Source: Roseibium sp. MMSF_3544 (GTDB lineage: Bacteria; Pseudomonadota; Alphaproteobacteria; Rhizobiales; Stappiaceae). From it: DNA of 64,000 bases. Under the pieces are notes generated by a model. That model was not told the origin of the DNA. It made no database searches and saw only the letters and a list, made by a program, of their open reading frames with translations. The position numbers were made by a program, and so were the translations under genes. Positions within the stretch are counted from its first letter, which is position 1, and every line of letters begins with the position of its first letter. Location of the stretch: positions 1-64,000 of the forward strand of contig NZ_JASHKA010000024.1 in the NCBI RefSeq assembly GCF_030732845.1, given 5' to 3'. Below are positions 1 to 7,452 of this stretch, piece by piece.

Positions 1-78
1 GATATCCACGGATCGGCCGCCTACCGCGCAAACCTCGTCACCGTCATGGCCAAACGCGCCGTCAAAGCAGCTGGGTAA
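1..78 (+). CDS. C-terminal end of a CoxM-like FAD-binding subunit (partial)
   Basis: Only the last 25 codons are present, open at the left edge and ending in TAA. They read HGSAAYRANLVTVMAKRAV near the end, which matches the conserved C-terminus of the medium (FAD) subunit of CO dehydrogenase/xanthine dehydrogenase-type molybdenum hydroxylases, where the HG-S-A-YR-L pattern precedes a short basic tail. The subunit passes electrons between the Mo/FeS subunits and the acceptor. The identification rests on this short signature only; a strong terminator directly after the stop supports it being the last gene of its operon. Confidence 0.6.
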   Translation, partial: DIHGSAAYRANLVTVMAKRAVKAAG

Positions 79-118
79 AGAGGCCCGCACCCTCGTGTGG
101 TGCATCTTTGAAAATCGG

Positions 119-154
119 AACGCCCCGCCAAAAAGGCGGGGCGTTCTTGTTTTT
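119..154 (+). terminator. Rho-independent terminator after the CoxM-like gene
   Basis: An 11-bp perfect GC-rich stem (AACGCCCCGCC at 119-129 with GGCGGGGCGTT at 135-145) encloses a five-base AAAAA loop and is followed on the plus strand by CTTGTTTTT. On the minus strand the stem is preceded by the A-rich complement and followed by no long T run until further downstream, so it mainly serves the plus-strand gene ending at 78, though it also lies beyond the convergent peroxidase gene. Confidence 0.9.
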
Positions 155-198
155 GCCTGCCAGCAATTCAGGGTCTGGTGAATTGAGGCATGCAGGTT

Positions 199-1677
199 TT
201 AGGCGGAAGGTCCACACCAGAGCGATGTGCGTTGTGGCAGACCGTCGCGATGTGCTTCGACAAACTGTGTCAGGTTCGCCATCGTTGCGAAATCCGGCAG
301 CGGCCGGAATCCCTTGATGTGGACATAGCTTGTCGGGTCCAGTCTCAAAAGACGTGCCATGACCGACGCCACAACTGTACCGCCAACCTTGTCGAGTTTC
401 CCGTTTGCGGCATCGGCTTCTTGCAGGGCATAGAACCAAAGCGGCGTTTTGGAAATGTGGTGATCGGCAAGCTTTTGCGGCACGGGAACCGTGTCGAAGC
501 CCAGCAATCCTGCTAGTCGTTGTCCGTTGCTGATATGCAGCGTGAAACGGTCACGAAGGATATTGCGCAAAGGCAGTTTCCGAGCCTGTTGCTTGCTGAC
601 CTCAGTTCCGTCCGACAGCGTGAAGCCATGTTGAACGAAAGGCAGTTCAAACAGGGAAGCTGCAACGGTGGTACCAACCGGCCGCGCTTTTTGTGCGCTG
701 GGGCCAAACAAGGCGGCCATCTCGATATCATGCTCCGGTCCGCGTGCTTCGAACCCGGGCTTTTCAAAGAAGGTCTGGCTTGGCCCTCCGACCTTCAAGC
801 TATAGGCATCCTGCGCCGTTGCGTGCCCAAACCGATAAACAGCGCCGGAAAACTCGACCGGCATGAGAGCGGCATGGGACCCGAAGGGCTCTGACTCCAT
901 GCAGGCGCTGACGATCTCAGGCACGACCATCTGAGGCATGAAATCGGTCATCGTGATGAACTGATAATGCAGTCGCATGAAGCGCCGCACGATCTGGAAG
1001 TCCGACATGGGCGGAAGGATCTGGGCACTCCAGACATCTGCTTCCGTGCCCTCCATGGCCTTGGTCTTCACGGTTTGACCCAGCGGCGTGCCGTTGATCA
1101 CCTCGTTCAACAGGATGTTGTGCGCGCAGATGAAGATGCCCTGGAGCTGGCTGACGAAAATGTTCTCGTCATTGCGAGGGTCGCCGATCAGTGCGGTGCC
1201 CTTGCAATTGCGCGCCAGATCGAGTGGGCTGTCTTCCCGGCCGAAAAGAAGAAAGCCTTCGTGTCCGTCCACGGAGGTGTATAGGTGAGGACTCGCCTCA
1301 GGGCCATCTCCATAGACACAGTCGAGATCAAGGTTGGGCGTGCGGATGTTGCGAATGCCGCGTGGGTCCGCCACGGTTCCGATCGCAGACGATGCATCGA
1401 AGGTCACATCGTGGTCGACGAACTGACCGAAAAAGGTCATGCCCGCGTCTGCCGGACCCTCAACAATGTCCGTCTCCAGCATATCATCTACGAGAGACTC
1501 AAAGATCGCGACCAATTCCTCCTTGCTTCCACTCCATTGCAGGGGATTGGCAGGCGCAAGGCGACCGAAGAACTGCGGCAATACCGAAGTTGCCTTGGAA
1601 TCGTTCAGCGCCTGGTGATCAAGACAAGCTTTCGTAAAACGGTCGAGTCGGGTGAGCCCGTGGTGTATTCTGGTCAT
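199..1677 (-). CDS. Animal-type heme peroxidase (peroxinectin-like)
   Basis: A 492-residue protein of the animal heme peroxidase superfamily, which uses H2O2 to oxidise halides or organic donors. The distal motif GQFVDHD with candidate distal His89, the GDPRNDEN segment near residue 165, and the RFGHA proximal-heme motif with His285 are all present. No signal peptide is visible, so it may act in the cytoplasm or leave by a type I route. The frame stays open upstream to 1704, but ATG at 1677 has a GGAGA ribosome site 6 bases ahead, so that start is chosen. It stands alone, convergent with the gene ending at 78. Bacterial members are often larger multi-domain secreted proteins; this one is the catalytic domain only. 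The physiological substrate is unknown. Confidence 0.85.
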   Translation of the reverse strand: MTRIHHGLTRLDRFTKACLDHQALNDSKATSVLPQFFGRLAPANPLQWSGSKEELVAIFESLVDDMLETDIVEGPADAGMTFFGQFVDHDVTFDASSAIGTVADPRGIRNIRTPNLDLDCVYGDGPEASPHLYTSVDGHEGFLLFGREDSPLDLARNCKGTALIGDPRNDENIFVSQLQGIFICAHNILLNEVINGTPLGQTVKTKAMEGTEADVWSAQILPPMSDFQIVRRFMRLHYQFITMTDFMPQMVVPEIVSACMESEPFGSHAALMPVEFSGAVYRFGHATAQDAYSLKVGGPSQTFFEKPGFEARGPEHDIEMAALFGPSAQKARPVGTTVAASLFELPFVQHGFTLSDGTEVSKQQARKLPLRNILRDRFTLHISNGQRLAGLLGFDTVPVPQKLADHHISKTPLWFYALQEADAANGKLDKVGGTVVASVMARLLRLDPTSYVHIKGFRPLPDFATMANLTQFVEAHRDGLPQRTSLWCGPSA

Positions 1678-1795
1678 GAATGTCTCCAAAAATGCATAAA
1701 TCAATTTACAAATCAGAGATTGCGCTCACTTTTTGACCGATTTGTGTCAGTAAAGAAGCGGTTTAATTCTAATAAGTTACCCGAAGTCATGCACG

Positions 1796-1849
1796 TCAGA
1801 ATGCAACTTCTGAATGAAGATGACATTTTTTACTTTCTCATCAGAAGTT
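1796..1849. promoter_or_regulatory. Repeated TCAGAA inverted motifs upstream of the peroxidase gene
   Basis: TCAGAA-N6-TTCTGA forms an interrupted palindrome at 1796-1813, and a further TCAGAAGTT occurs at 1841-1849, inverted relative to AACTTCTGA at 1805-1813. The surrounding 1680-1900 stretch is AT-rich and lies 120-170 bp upstream of the peroxidase start. The arrangement fits a regulator binding region or an upstream hairpin. Which protein binds is unknown. Confidence 0.35.
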
Positions 1850-1951
1850 TAGAGATGGAAAATTGACAAAAAACAGCGGCGTGCGGGTAATCGACAACGT
1901 CAAAAAAATTTACGGAATGTGTCAGCGCGTGGGCGCAGCGCACCGGCGAAG

Positions 1952-2566
1952 TTAGCGGAGCCGTCGTATCTGCATGACATCGATCGACTTCATGCCCGCA
2001 GCTGCTGCAGCCTGATGGCCTTGGGGACTGTCTTCAAACACAAGACAGGCCTCACCTGTTACACCGAGCCGGTGCGCGGCCTCCTGAAAGAGATCTGGTG
2101 CCGGTTTTGGGTGAGAAACATCATCTATCGTGACGACCGTGTCGAACAGTGTCAGCAGGCCTGTCGCCTCCAATGATGCGCGCACAATCTGCCGCGAACC
2201 GCCGGACGCAACCGCCATGGGCACGGACCCCTTATAGGCACGCGCGATCGCGGTGACCTCTTCGATCTCGCGCAAGGTGCCGATGTTCTCCAAGAGTGAA
2301 TTGCGAAGAGCCTTGACGGTTTGAGGGCGATCCAGGATCACGCCGTGTTCGGCCTCGAATTCATCCATCAGGATATGTTCCGACAAGCCTTCCCGCTGCC
2401 GATACCAGGCGGGCTCCATGTCGAGACCAGCCTTGCGGAAGGCCGCTTTCCAGCCGGTCGCATAAAGACACGGGGTTTTGACCAGTGTGCCGTCGCAATC
2501 GAAAATGAGCGCTTTGGCCTGGTGGAGAACTGTCTCCAGATCACTTGCGTCGACGAATGCGTTCAT
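1952..2566 (-). CDS. HAD-superfamily hydrolase, beta-phosphoglucomutase-like
   Basis: A 204-residue HAD phosphatase/phosphomutase-type protein. Motif I is FDCDGTL (nucleophile Asp23, acid/base Asp25), motif II is the Ser in VASGGS, motif III the Lys in HPKPAPD, and motif IV is FEDSPQG. The helical cap between residues 30 and 90 is of the C1 type found in phosphoglycolate phosphatases and beta-phosphoglucomutases. Its ATG overlaps the stop of the upstream LacI gene by four bases (ATGA), so it is translationally coupled and probably the last gene of the catabolic operon starting near 13.1 kb. The likely job is dephosphorylating or isomerising a sugar phosphate made in that pathway, but the substrate cannot be read from sequence. 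Confidence 0.85.
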   Translation of the reverse strand: MNAFVDASDLETVLHQAKALIFDCDGTLVKTPCLYATGWKAAFRKAGLDMEPAWYRQREGLSEHILMDEFEAEHGVILDRPQTVKALRNSLLENIGTLREIEEVTAIARAYKGSVPMAVASGGSRQIVRASLEATGLLTLFDTVVTIDDVSHPKPAPDLFQEAAHRLGVTGEACLVFEDSPQGHQAAAAAGMKSIDVMQIRRLR

Positions 2567-3570
2567 GCACCAACGCTCGACTGGCGTTCGATCAGGTGAA
2601 CGTCATGGTACCTGACGTCCGGAGGGCGTTCGCCGTCCACGATCCAGGCGAGCATGGCCTGCGCCGCGCTTTGGCCGAAGAGCTGGGTATCGCACCTGAC
2701 GGAGGTCAGCCGCGGATAGACCAGCGAGCTTTCCTCAATATCATCGAAGCCGACGAGCCTGACGTCTTTGCCGACTTCGACACCTGCTTCCGCGAACCCG
2801 GAGATCATTCCAAGTGCGACGAGGTCACTGAAGCAGATCGCCGCTTCGATGTCTGGATATTCGGCTGCGATGCGAAGTGCCAGCTCGCGGCCGAACGCTC
2901 GGGACGGTCTGCCGTGGAATGTCTGCGCCGGCAGCCCGCTGGTCTCCATGACCGCGCTGTAGCCGGACATGCGCTCACGGGTGATCGGCCGGTCCTTCAA
3001 ACCGCCGACAAAGGCGATCTTCCGGCAGCCGATGTCCAGCAGGTGACGGGCCGCAAGTTCACCTCCGGCGGTGTAATTGTGCGAGGCGAAGGGAAAGAGA
3101 TCTGTTCTTTGGTCGATTTGTCTCAGGACCTGCATCGTCGGAATGCCGGCCCGCTCGATCCGGTCGAAATCGGAATCGCAGCCGCCATAGGCGGGCGAGA
3201 TCACGAAGGCGGACACTCCGTGCTCGATCATTGATCCGATCACCTGCGCCTGTATGTCCGGGTCTTCATCCGTGTTGGCAATGACGGTCGAATAGCCTTT
3301 GCGGGCAAACTCCATCTGTGCGCTTGCTGCAAACTCTGTAAAGAACGGGTTTCGCAGATCGTTGATGATCAGCCCGATCAGCCCGGAGGCGGCGCCCCGA
3401 AGACCCGCGGCTGAGCGGTTATAGACATAACCCAGATCGTTGATTGCCCGATTGACGTCCTCACGTGTCGTCTGCTTGACCGACGGCGAATTTTGCAGAA
3501 CCAGCGAGACGGTCGATTTCGACACGCCGGCCTTGTCCGCAACATCCAGAATTGTCGGTCTTTTCTTCAT
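2563..3570 (-). CDS. LacI-family transcriptional regulator (first of two)
   Basis: A 335-residue LacI/GalR repressor. The N-terminal HTH (about residues 6-26, with recognition segment VSKSTVSLVL) and hinge are followed by a periplasmic-binding-protein-like sensor domain that binds an effector, usually a sugar or its metabolite; the VGFDDIEES segment near the C-terminus is typical. It lies inside the operon, 20 bases after the DUF993 gene and overlapping the HAD gene, so it is co-expressed with the genes it probably controls. Its likely operators are the LacI-type palindromes near 13.2 kb or 19.4 kb. Which of the two LacI proteins binds which site is not decidable by eye. Confidence 0.93.
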   Translation of the reverse strand: MKKRPTILDVADKAGVSKSTVSLVLQNSPSVKQTTREDVNRAINDLGYVYNRSAAGLRGAASGLIGLIINDLRNPFFTEFAASAQMEFARKGYSTVIANTDEDPDIQAQVIGSMIEHGVSAFVISPAYGGCDSDFDRIERAGIPTMQVLRQIDQRTDLFPFASHNYTAGGELAARHLLDIGCRKIAFVGGLKDRPITRERMSGYSAVMETSGLPAQTFHGRPSRAFGRELALRIAAEYPDIEAAICFSDLVALGMISGFAEAGVEVGKDVRLVGFDDIEESSLVYPRLTSVRCDTQLFGQSAAQAMLAWIVDGERPPDVRYHDVHLIERQSSVGA

Positions 3571-3589
3571 TCACCTTCGCCCGGCCAAC

Positions 3590-4753
3590 TCAGTCCACGC
3601 CGTGAAGTTTCAACAGGAGTTTCATCCGATCGACGGCAACGTCAGGCTTTGACAACAAACGCGACTGATCCGCAAGCCGGAAAACTTGCGCATAGTGTGT
3701 GATTTCTCGCGAGGACTGGAATCCTCCCGGCATGATGAAATGGCTTTGGGCGTCATTCAGCCAGGCAAGGAAAGCGATACCCGCCTTGTAGAACTGGGTC
3801 GGAGCCTTGAAGATTTCACGGCTGAGCGGAACCGTCGGGCCGAGCAGGCCATGGTAGGTTTCGCGATCGTTTTCCGCCAAGGCTTCCAGTGCCTGGCTTG
3901 CTGCCGGTGCAATCGCGGCAAAGGCACCGAGCAGGGCGTGCGAGTAGTGTTCGCCATCGCCTTCAATCAGTTCCGCGTAGTTGAAGTCGTCACCGGTGTA
4001 GAGAAGAACGCCCTCTGGAAGACGGCTGCGCAATTCTTCTTCATAGGACTTTTCGAGGAGCGAGATCTTGATACCGTCGACCTTGCCGGTGTTTGCGCCG
4101 ATGATCTTAAGAACGGTGTCCATGGCGGTGTCGACGTCCTCGGAGCCCCAATAGCCCTTCAGATGGGGGTCGAACATATCCCCAAGCCAGTGCAGAACCA
4201 CCGGTTCCGTCGCCTGATCGAGGAGCTTTCCGTAGACGGCTTCATAGTCGTCCGCTTTGGCGCCGATTGCCGGAAACGCACGGGAGGCCATCAGGATAAC
4301 CTGTCCACCGGCTGCCTCAATCGCCTCGACCTGTTCGGTGTAGGCGGCGAGAATGTCGTCGGCATTCTTGAAGGAGCCGATCTGTTTCTGGTCGGTCCCG
4401 GCACCGCAGGCAACGCGAGGCTTCAACGGATGCGCCCTGGCATCGCGCATGGTGCGTTCGATCAATTCCTTTGCCGTCGGCCAGTCGACACCCATGCCAC
4501 GTTGGGCGGTGTCCATTGCTTCGGCAAGGCCGAGCCCCTGATCCCAAAGCCAGTTGCGGAACCGAAGGGAGTTTTCCCAGTCAACCGCGGGTGAGCCGAG
4601 CCACGGATCCCGTTCCTGCAAAGGTGCGGAAACGACGTGGGCTGCCGCAAAGGCGATGCGGGTAAGGGGCACGCGCGGTGCACGCGGGACGAGAGGTTCA
4701 CCGGTCAGCCGATAGGTCTCAAGCGTGCCGTCCAGGGTTGGTAGGGTGAGCAT
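3590..4753 (-). CDS. DUF993 family protein (dihydrodipicolinate-synthase-like aldolase)
   Basis: A 387-residue protein of the DUF993 family, distantly related to class I TIM-barrel aldolases such as dihydrodipicolinate synthase. GIKISLLEK places a candidate Schiff-base lysine at about Lys229, on the strand where DapA-type enzymes carry theirs. VLLYTGDDFNY and the HFIMPGG segment look like conserved loop motifs. The frame extends to a TTG at 4765, but ATG at 4753 sits behind a GGAG site that lies inside that extension, so ATG is chosen. Neighbours are a Dabb protein, GMC and SDR oxidoreductases, and a sugar ABC transporter. This suggests retro-aldol or decarboxylative cleavage of an oxidised sugar. 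No function has been established to my knowledge. Confidence 0.8.
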   Translation of the reverse strand: MLTLPTLDGTLETYRLTGEPLVPRAPRVPLTRIAFAAAHVVSAPLQERDPWLGSPAVDWENSLRFRNWLWDQGLGLAEAMDTAQRGMGVDWPTAKELIERTMRDARAHPLKPRVACGAGTDQKQIGSFKNADDILAAYTEQVEAIEAAGGQVILMASRAFPAIGAKADDYEAVYGKLLDQATEPVVLHWLGDMFDPHLKGYWGSEDVDTAMDTVLKIIGANTGKVDGIKISLLEKSYEEELRSRLPEGVLLYTGDDFNYAELIEGDGEHYSHALLGAFAAIAPAASQALEALAENDRETYHGLLGPTVPLSREIFKAPTQFYKAGIAFLAWLNDAQSHFIMPGGFQSSREITHYAQVFRLADQSRLLSKPDVAVDRMKLLLKLHGVD

Positions 4754-4780
4754 TGGGATCTCCAAAGAATTAGCTGCCAG

Positions 4781-5095
4781 TCATGCCGCGACAGGGATGT
4801 CCAGAACCAGGATGCCGTCGAGCCCTCCGACCGCATTTGCGACGAGCTTTGCGCCGAGCGCCTTGTGATCGGGATGGGTCTGGTAGCGCTCGAGCGCATC
4901 CCAGTCCTCAAAATCGACGACGAACCCGTGCATGTAACCCCGTTCGATTTTCTCCGGGCTTTCGCTGCGGCCCGAGACAATGTCCAGAATGCCGGATACG
5001 TGGTTTCTGATTGCGCGCAGTTCCTCAAACAGGCCGGAGATCTTGTCTTCCGTGACGCCGGGCTGAAACTTGATAAGCACGATGTGTCTGATCAT
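4781..5095 (-). CDS. Dabb (stress-responsive alpha/beta barrel) domain protein
   Basis: A 104-residue single-domain protein. It opens with MIRHIVLIKF, has the central GRSESPEK and GYMHGFVVDF segments and the YQTHPDHKAL motif with the conserved His, all typical of the Dabb family of dimeric ferredoxin-like alpha/beta barrels. Members include stress proteins and small cyclases or isomerases acting on polyketide-like or sugar-derived compounds. Its ATG overlaps the stop of the upstream GMC oxidoreductase by four bases and the DUF993 gene follows 27 bases later, so it is part of the catabolic operon. It may be an isomerase or dehydratase in that pathway; this is inference. Confidence 0.85.
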   Translation of the reverse strand: MIRHIVLIKFQPGVTEDKISGLFEELRAIRNHVSGILDIVSGRSESPEKIERGYMHGFVVDFEDWDALERYQTHPDHKALGAKLVANAVGGLDGILVLDIPVAA

Positions 5096-6684
5096 GAAAG
5101 GTCACCATGGTCCTGGCGGATCATGTCAGCACCTTTTTCGCCGATCATGATCGCAGCCGCGTTGGTATTGGAGGAAACGACGGTCGGCATCACCGATGCG
5201 TCGATGACGCGCAGGCGCTCCAGTCCGTTGAAACGAAGCCTCGGGTCGAGCACCGCCTTGTCGTCGGAGCCCATGCGGCAGGTGCCGGCAGGGTGATGCG
5301 ACGTCTTGGAGTGCTCGCAGATGAAGTTGAAGTAGTCGTTGTCGGTCTTGACGTCGGGCCCCGGAAGCCGCTCCGCCTTGATGAATTTCTTGAGCGGGCC
5401 CTGGGCGAGAATTTCCTGGGTCAGCTTCAGGCCACGTATCGACATCTCCCGGTCCTGGGGATCGTCCAGGTAATTCGGGTCGATGAGCGGAGCATCGTTC
5501 GGATTGTTGCTTTGCAGGCGGACGCTTCCGCGCGAGCGCGGCCTGAGGTAACACGAATTCAGCGTTACACCGCCGTCCGGCATCGCCGCGACACCCGATT
5601 CAATGCCTGTGCCGAGGCCCAAGTGGAATTGCAGATCCGGTGATCTGGCTTCCGGGTTGGCATACCAGAACCCCCCGGTCTCAAAGAGACTGGAAGAGAC
5701 CGGGCCACGCTTGGTGAAGAGATATTGCAGCCCCGCCAGCGCCGACCAGTGCAGCTTGGCATAGCGGTCGTAGGTGTAGGGGCCGCTGACCTCGCAGATA
5801 CAATAAAGATCAAGATGATCCTGCAGGTTCGACCCAACTTCAGGCTGGTCGTAGACAATGTCGATGCCCAGTCCCTTGAGATGATCGGCCGGACCGATGC
5901 CGGAAAGCTGCAACAGCCTTGGCGATCCGATGGAGCCGGAGGAAAGAATGACTTCGACGGAGGCGGTCAGACGTGTTCCGTCAACCAACTCGACACCCTT
6001 GGCAACGCCGTTTTCAACGATGATGCGGCGCACCTGGACGCCGGTCTTGATGTGGAGGTTCTTGCGATGGCTGTTGGGTGCGAGATAGGCCATGGCTGCC
6101 GACGAGCGACGGGCATTCCTCTGGGTCAACTGGTAGTAGGCGACGCCATCCTGTTTTTCGCCGGTGACGTCCTCGTTCTTCGGGATGCCGAGCTCTGCAG
6201 CCGCTTCGAAATAAGCATCGCATATCGGTAGCGGAGCACGCGGTTTTGAGACGCCGAGGGGGCCGCCCTTGCCGTGATACTTATTGTCGTAAGTGTCGTT
6301 GTCCTCGGCCTTGCGGTAATAGGGCAGGATATCCTCGTAGCCCCAGCCCTCGCAGCCCATTTGGCGCCATTCGTCATAATCGAGTGCGTTGCCGCGGGTA
6401 TAGATCTGCGCGTTGATGGCGGATCCGCCGCCGATCACCTTGGCCTGGGTATAGCGGAACACGCGGTCCTTCATGTTTCTTTGTGGAACCGTGTGCCAAC
6501 CCCAGGACCCGATGCCCTTGGTCATTTTCGCAAAGCCTGCCGGGACATGGTAGAACGGGTGCCAGTCGCGACCGCCCGCTTCCAGCAGCAGGACATTGAT
6601 GTCGGAGTTCTCACTCAGCCGGGCCGCGAGCACCGAACCGGCGCTGCCTCCTCCGATGATGATAAAATCGTAGCCTTTTTCCAT
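5092..6684 (-). CDS. GMC oxidoreductase, choline-dehydrogenase-like
   Basis: A 530-residue flavoprotein of the glucose-methanol-choline family. The N-terminal FAD-binding GGGSAGSVLAARL lies at about residues 11-23, the GGGSAINAQIYTRG signature at about 86-99, and the second GMC signature GSIGSPRLLQLSGIGP near 254. The C-terminal active site has the HHPAGTCRMG segment and Asn in SSNTNAAA. It oxidises an alcohol or polyol to an aldehyde or ketone with FAD. No export signal is visible, so it is probably cytoplasmic or membrane-associated and passes electrons to the respiratory chain. It overlaps the Dabb gene by four bases and lies 9 bases after the SDR gene. The substrate is unknown. Confidence 0.92.
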   Translation of the reverse strand: MEKGYDFIIIGGGSAGSVLAARLSENSDINVLLLEAGGRDWHPFYHVPAGFAKMTKGIGSWGWHTVPQRNMKDRVFRYTQAKVIGGGSAINAQIYTRGNALDYDEWRQMGCEGWGYEDILPYYRKAEDNDTYDNKYHGKGGPLGVSKPRAPLPICDAYFEAAAELGIPKNEDVTGEKQDGVAYYQLTQRNARRSSAAMAYLAPNSHRKNLHIKTGVQVRRIIVENGVAKGVELVDGTRLTASVEVILSSGSIGSPRLLQLSGIGPADHLKGLGIDIVYDQPEVGSNLQDHLDLYCICEVSGPYTYDRYAKLHWSALAGLQYLFTKRGPVSSSLFETGGFWYANPEARSPDLQFHLGLGTGIESGVAAMPDGGVTLNSCYLRPRSRGSVRLQSNNPNDAPLIDPNYLDDPQDREMSIRGLKLTQEILAQGPLKKFIKAERLPGPDVKTDNDYFNFICEHSKTSHHPAGTCRMGSDDKAVLDPRLRFNGLERLRVIDASVMPTVVSSNTNAAAIMIGEKGADMIRQDHGDLS

Positions 6685-6693
6685 ATCGGTCTC

Positions 6694-7452
6694 TCAAAGG
6701 CGTGGGATGGAAAGTCCGCCATCCACATTGATGACGGTACCTGTGGCGTAGGCCATTTGACCCTCTGCAATCGGAAGGATCGCCGATGCGATGTCCGCCG
6801 GCTGTCCCCAGCGCGCAGACGGCACCAGGCCGCCCTCGATCCGCGCTGTGTATTTGTCCTTTACACCGGCCGTCATGGCGGTCTCGATGATGCCCGGGCG
6901 GATTTCAAAGACACCGATTCCATGAGGCGCAAGCCGGACGGCAAAGAGTTCGGCCATCATTGAGGCACCGGCTTTCGACAGGCAGTATTCCGCCCGCTCG
7001 ATTGAAACCATGGCCGCGCTGACCGATGTCACGAACGTCATCGACCGGTAGATTTCACCGGATTGCCCAAGCATGCGCCGTGCGATTTCCTGAGCGAAGA
7101 AAAATGCACCCCGGAGATTGACGCCCATGGTGAAGTCGAAATTCTCCGGCTGAAGATCAAGCATGTCGCCGCGCGCTCTGGCGGGCACACCGGCGTTCGA
7201 CACGAATGTTGTCACCGGCCCCAATTGGCGCTCGATTTCGTCGGCAATCGTTGCATGTCCATCGACGTTCAGAAGATCGTGTGAAAAGAAGGAGGCGTCG
7301 GGCCCAAGCCGGTCGAGCGCGCTCGTGACTTCCGGTTCGTCGGACCCGCATTGGGCCAGAATGGCGACCTTGTATCCTGCCGCGATCAGCGCTTCGGAAA
7401 TGCCGAGCCCGATGCCTCTCTGGCCGCCGGTCACGAGTGCCACTTTTCTCAT
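6694..7452 (-). CDS. Short-chain dehydrogenase/reductase, FabG-like
   Basis: A 252-residue classical SDR. The NAD(P)-binding GGQRGIG motif is at about residues 9-15, the NAG motif near 86-88, and the catalytic set Ser (TSVSAA), Tyr and Lys (EYCLSKAG) is intact. The C-terminal GTVINVDGG segment is typical of FabG-like members. It overlaps the stop of the upstream GMC gene by four bases and precedes the second GMC gene, so it is tightly coupled to two flavin oxidoreductases. It probably carries out a further alcohol-ketone step on the same imported compound. Cofactor preference was not decided. Confidence 0.9.
   Translation of the reverse strand: MRKVALVTGGQRGIGLGISEALIAAGYKVAILAQCGSDEPEVTSALDRLGPDASFFSHDLLNVDGHATIADEIERQLGPVTTFVSNAGVPARARGDMLDLQPENFDFTMGVNLRGAFFFAQEIARRMLGQSGEIYRSMTFVTSVSAAMVSIERAEYCLSKAGASMMAELFAVRLAPHGIGVFEIRPGIIETAMTAGVKDKYTARIEGGLVPSARWGQPADIASAILPIAEGQMAYATGTVINVDGGLSIPRL

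Noticed and set aside
1678..1704. Longer heme peroxidase starting at 1704
   Set aside because: The GGAGA ribosome site lies inside that extension and points to ATG 1677.
4754..4765. Longer DUF993 protein starting with TTG at 4765
   Set aside because: The GGAG site is within these codons and serves ATG 4753.
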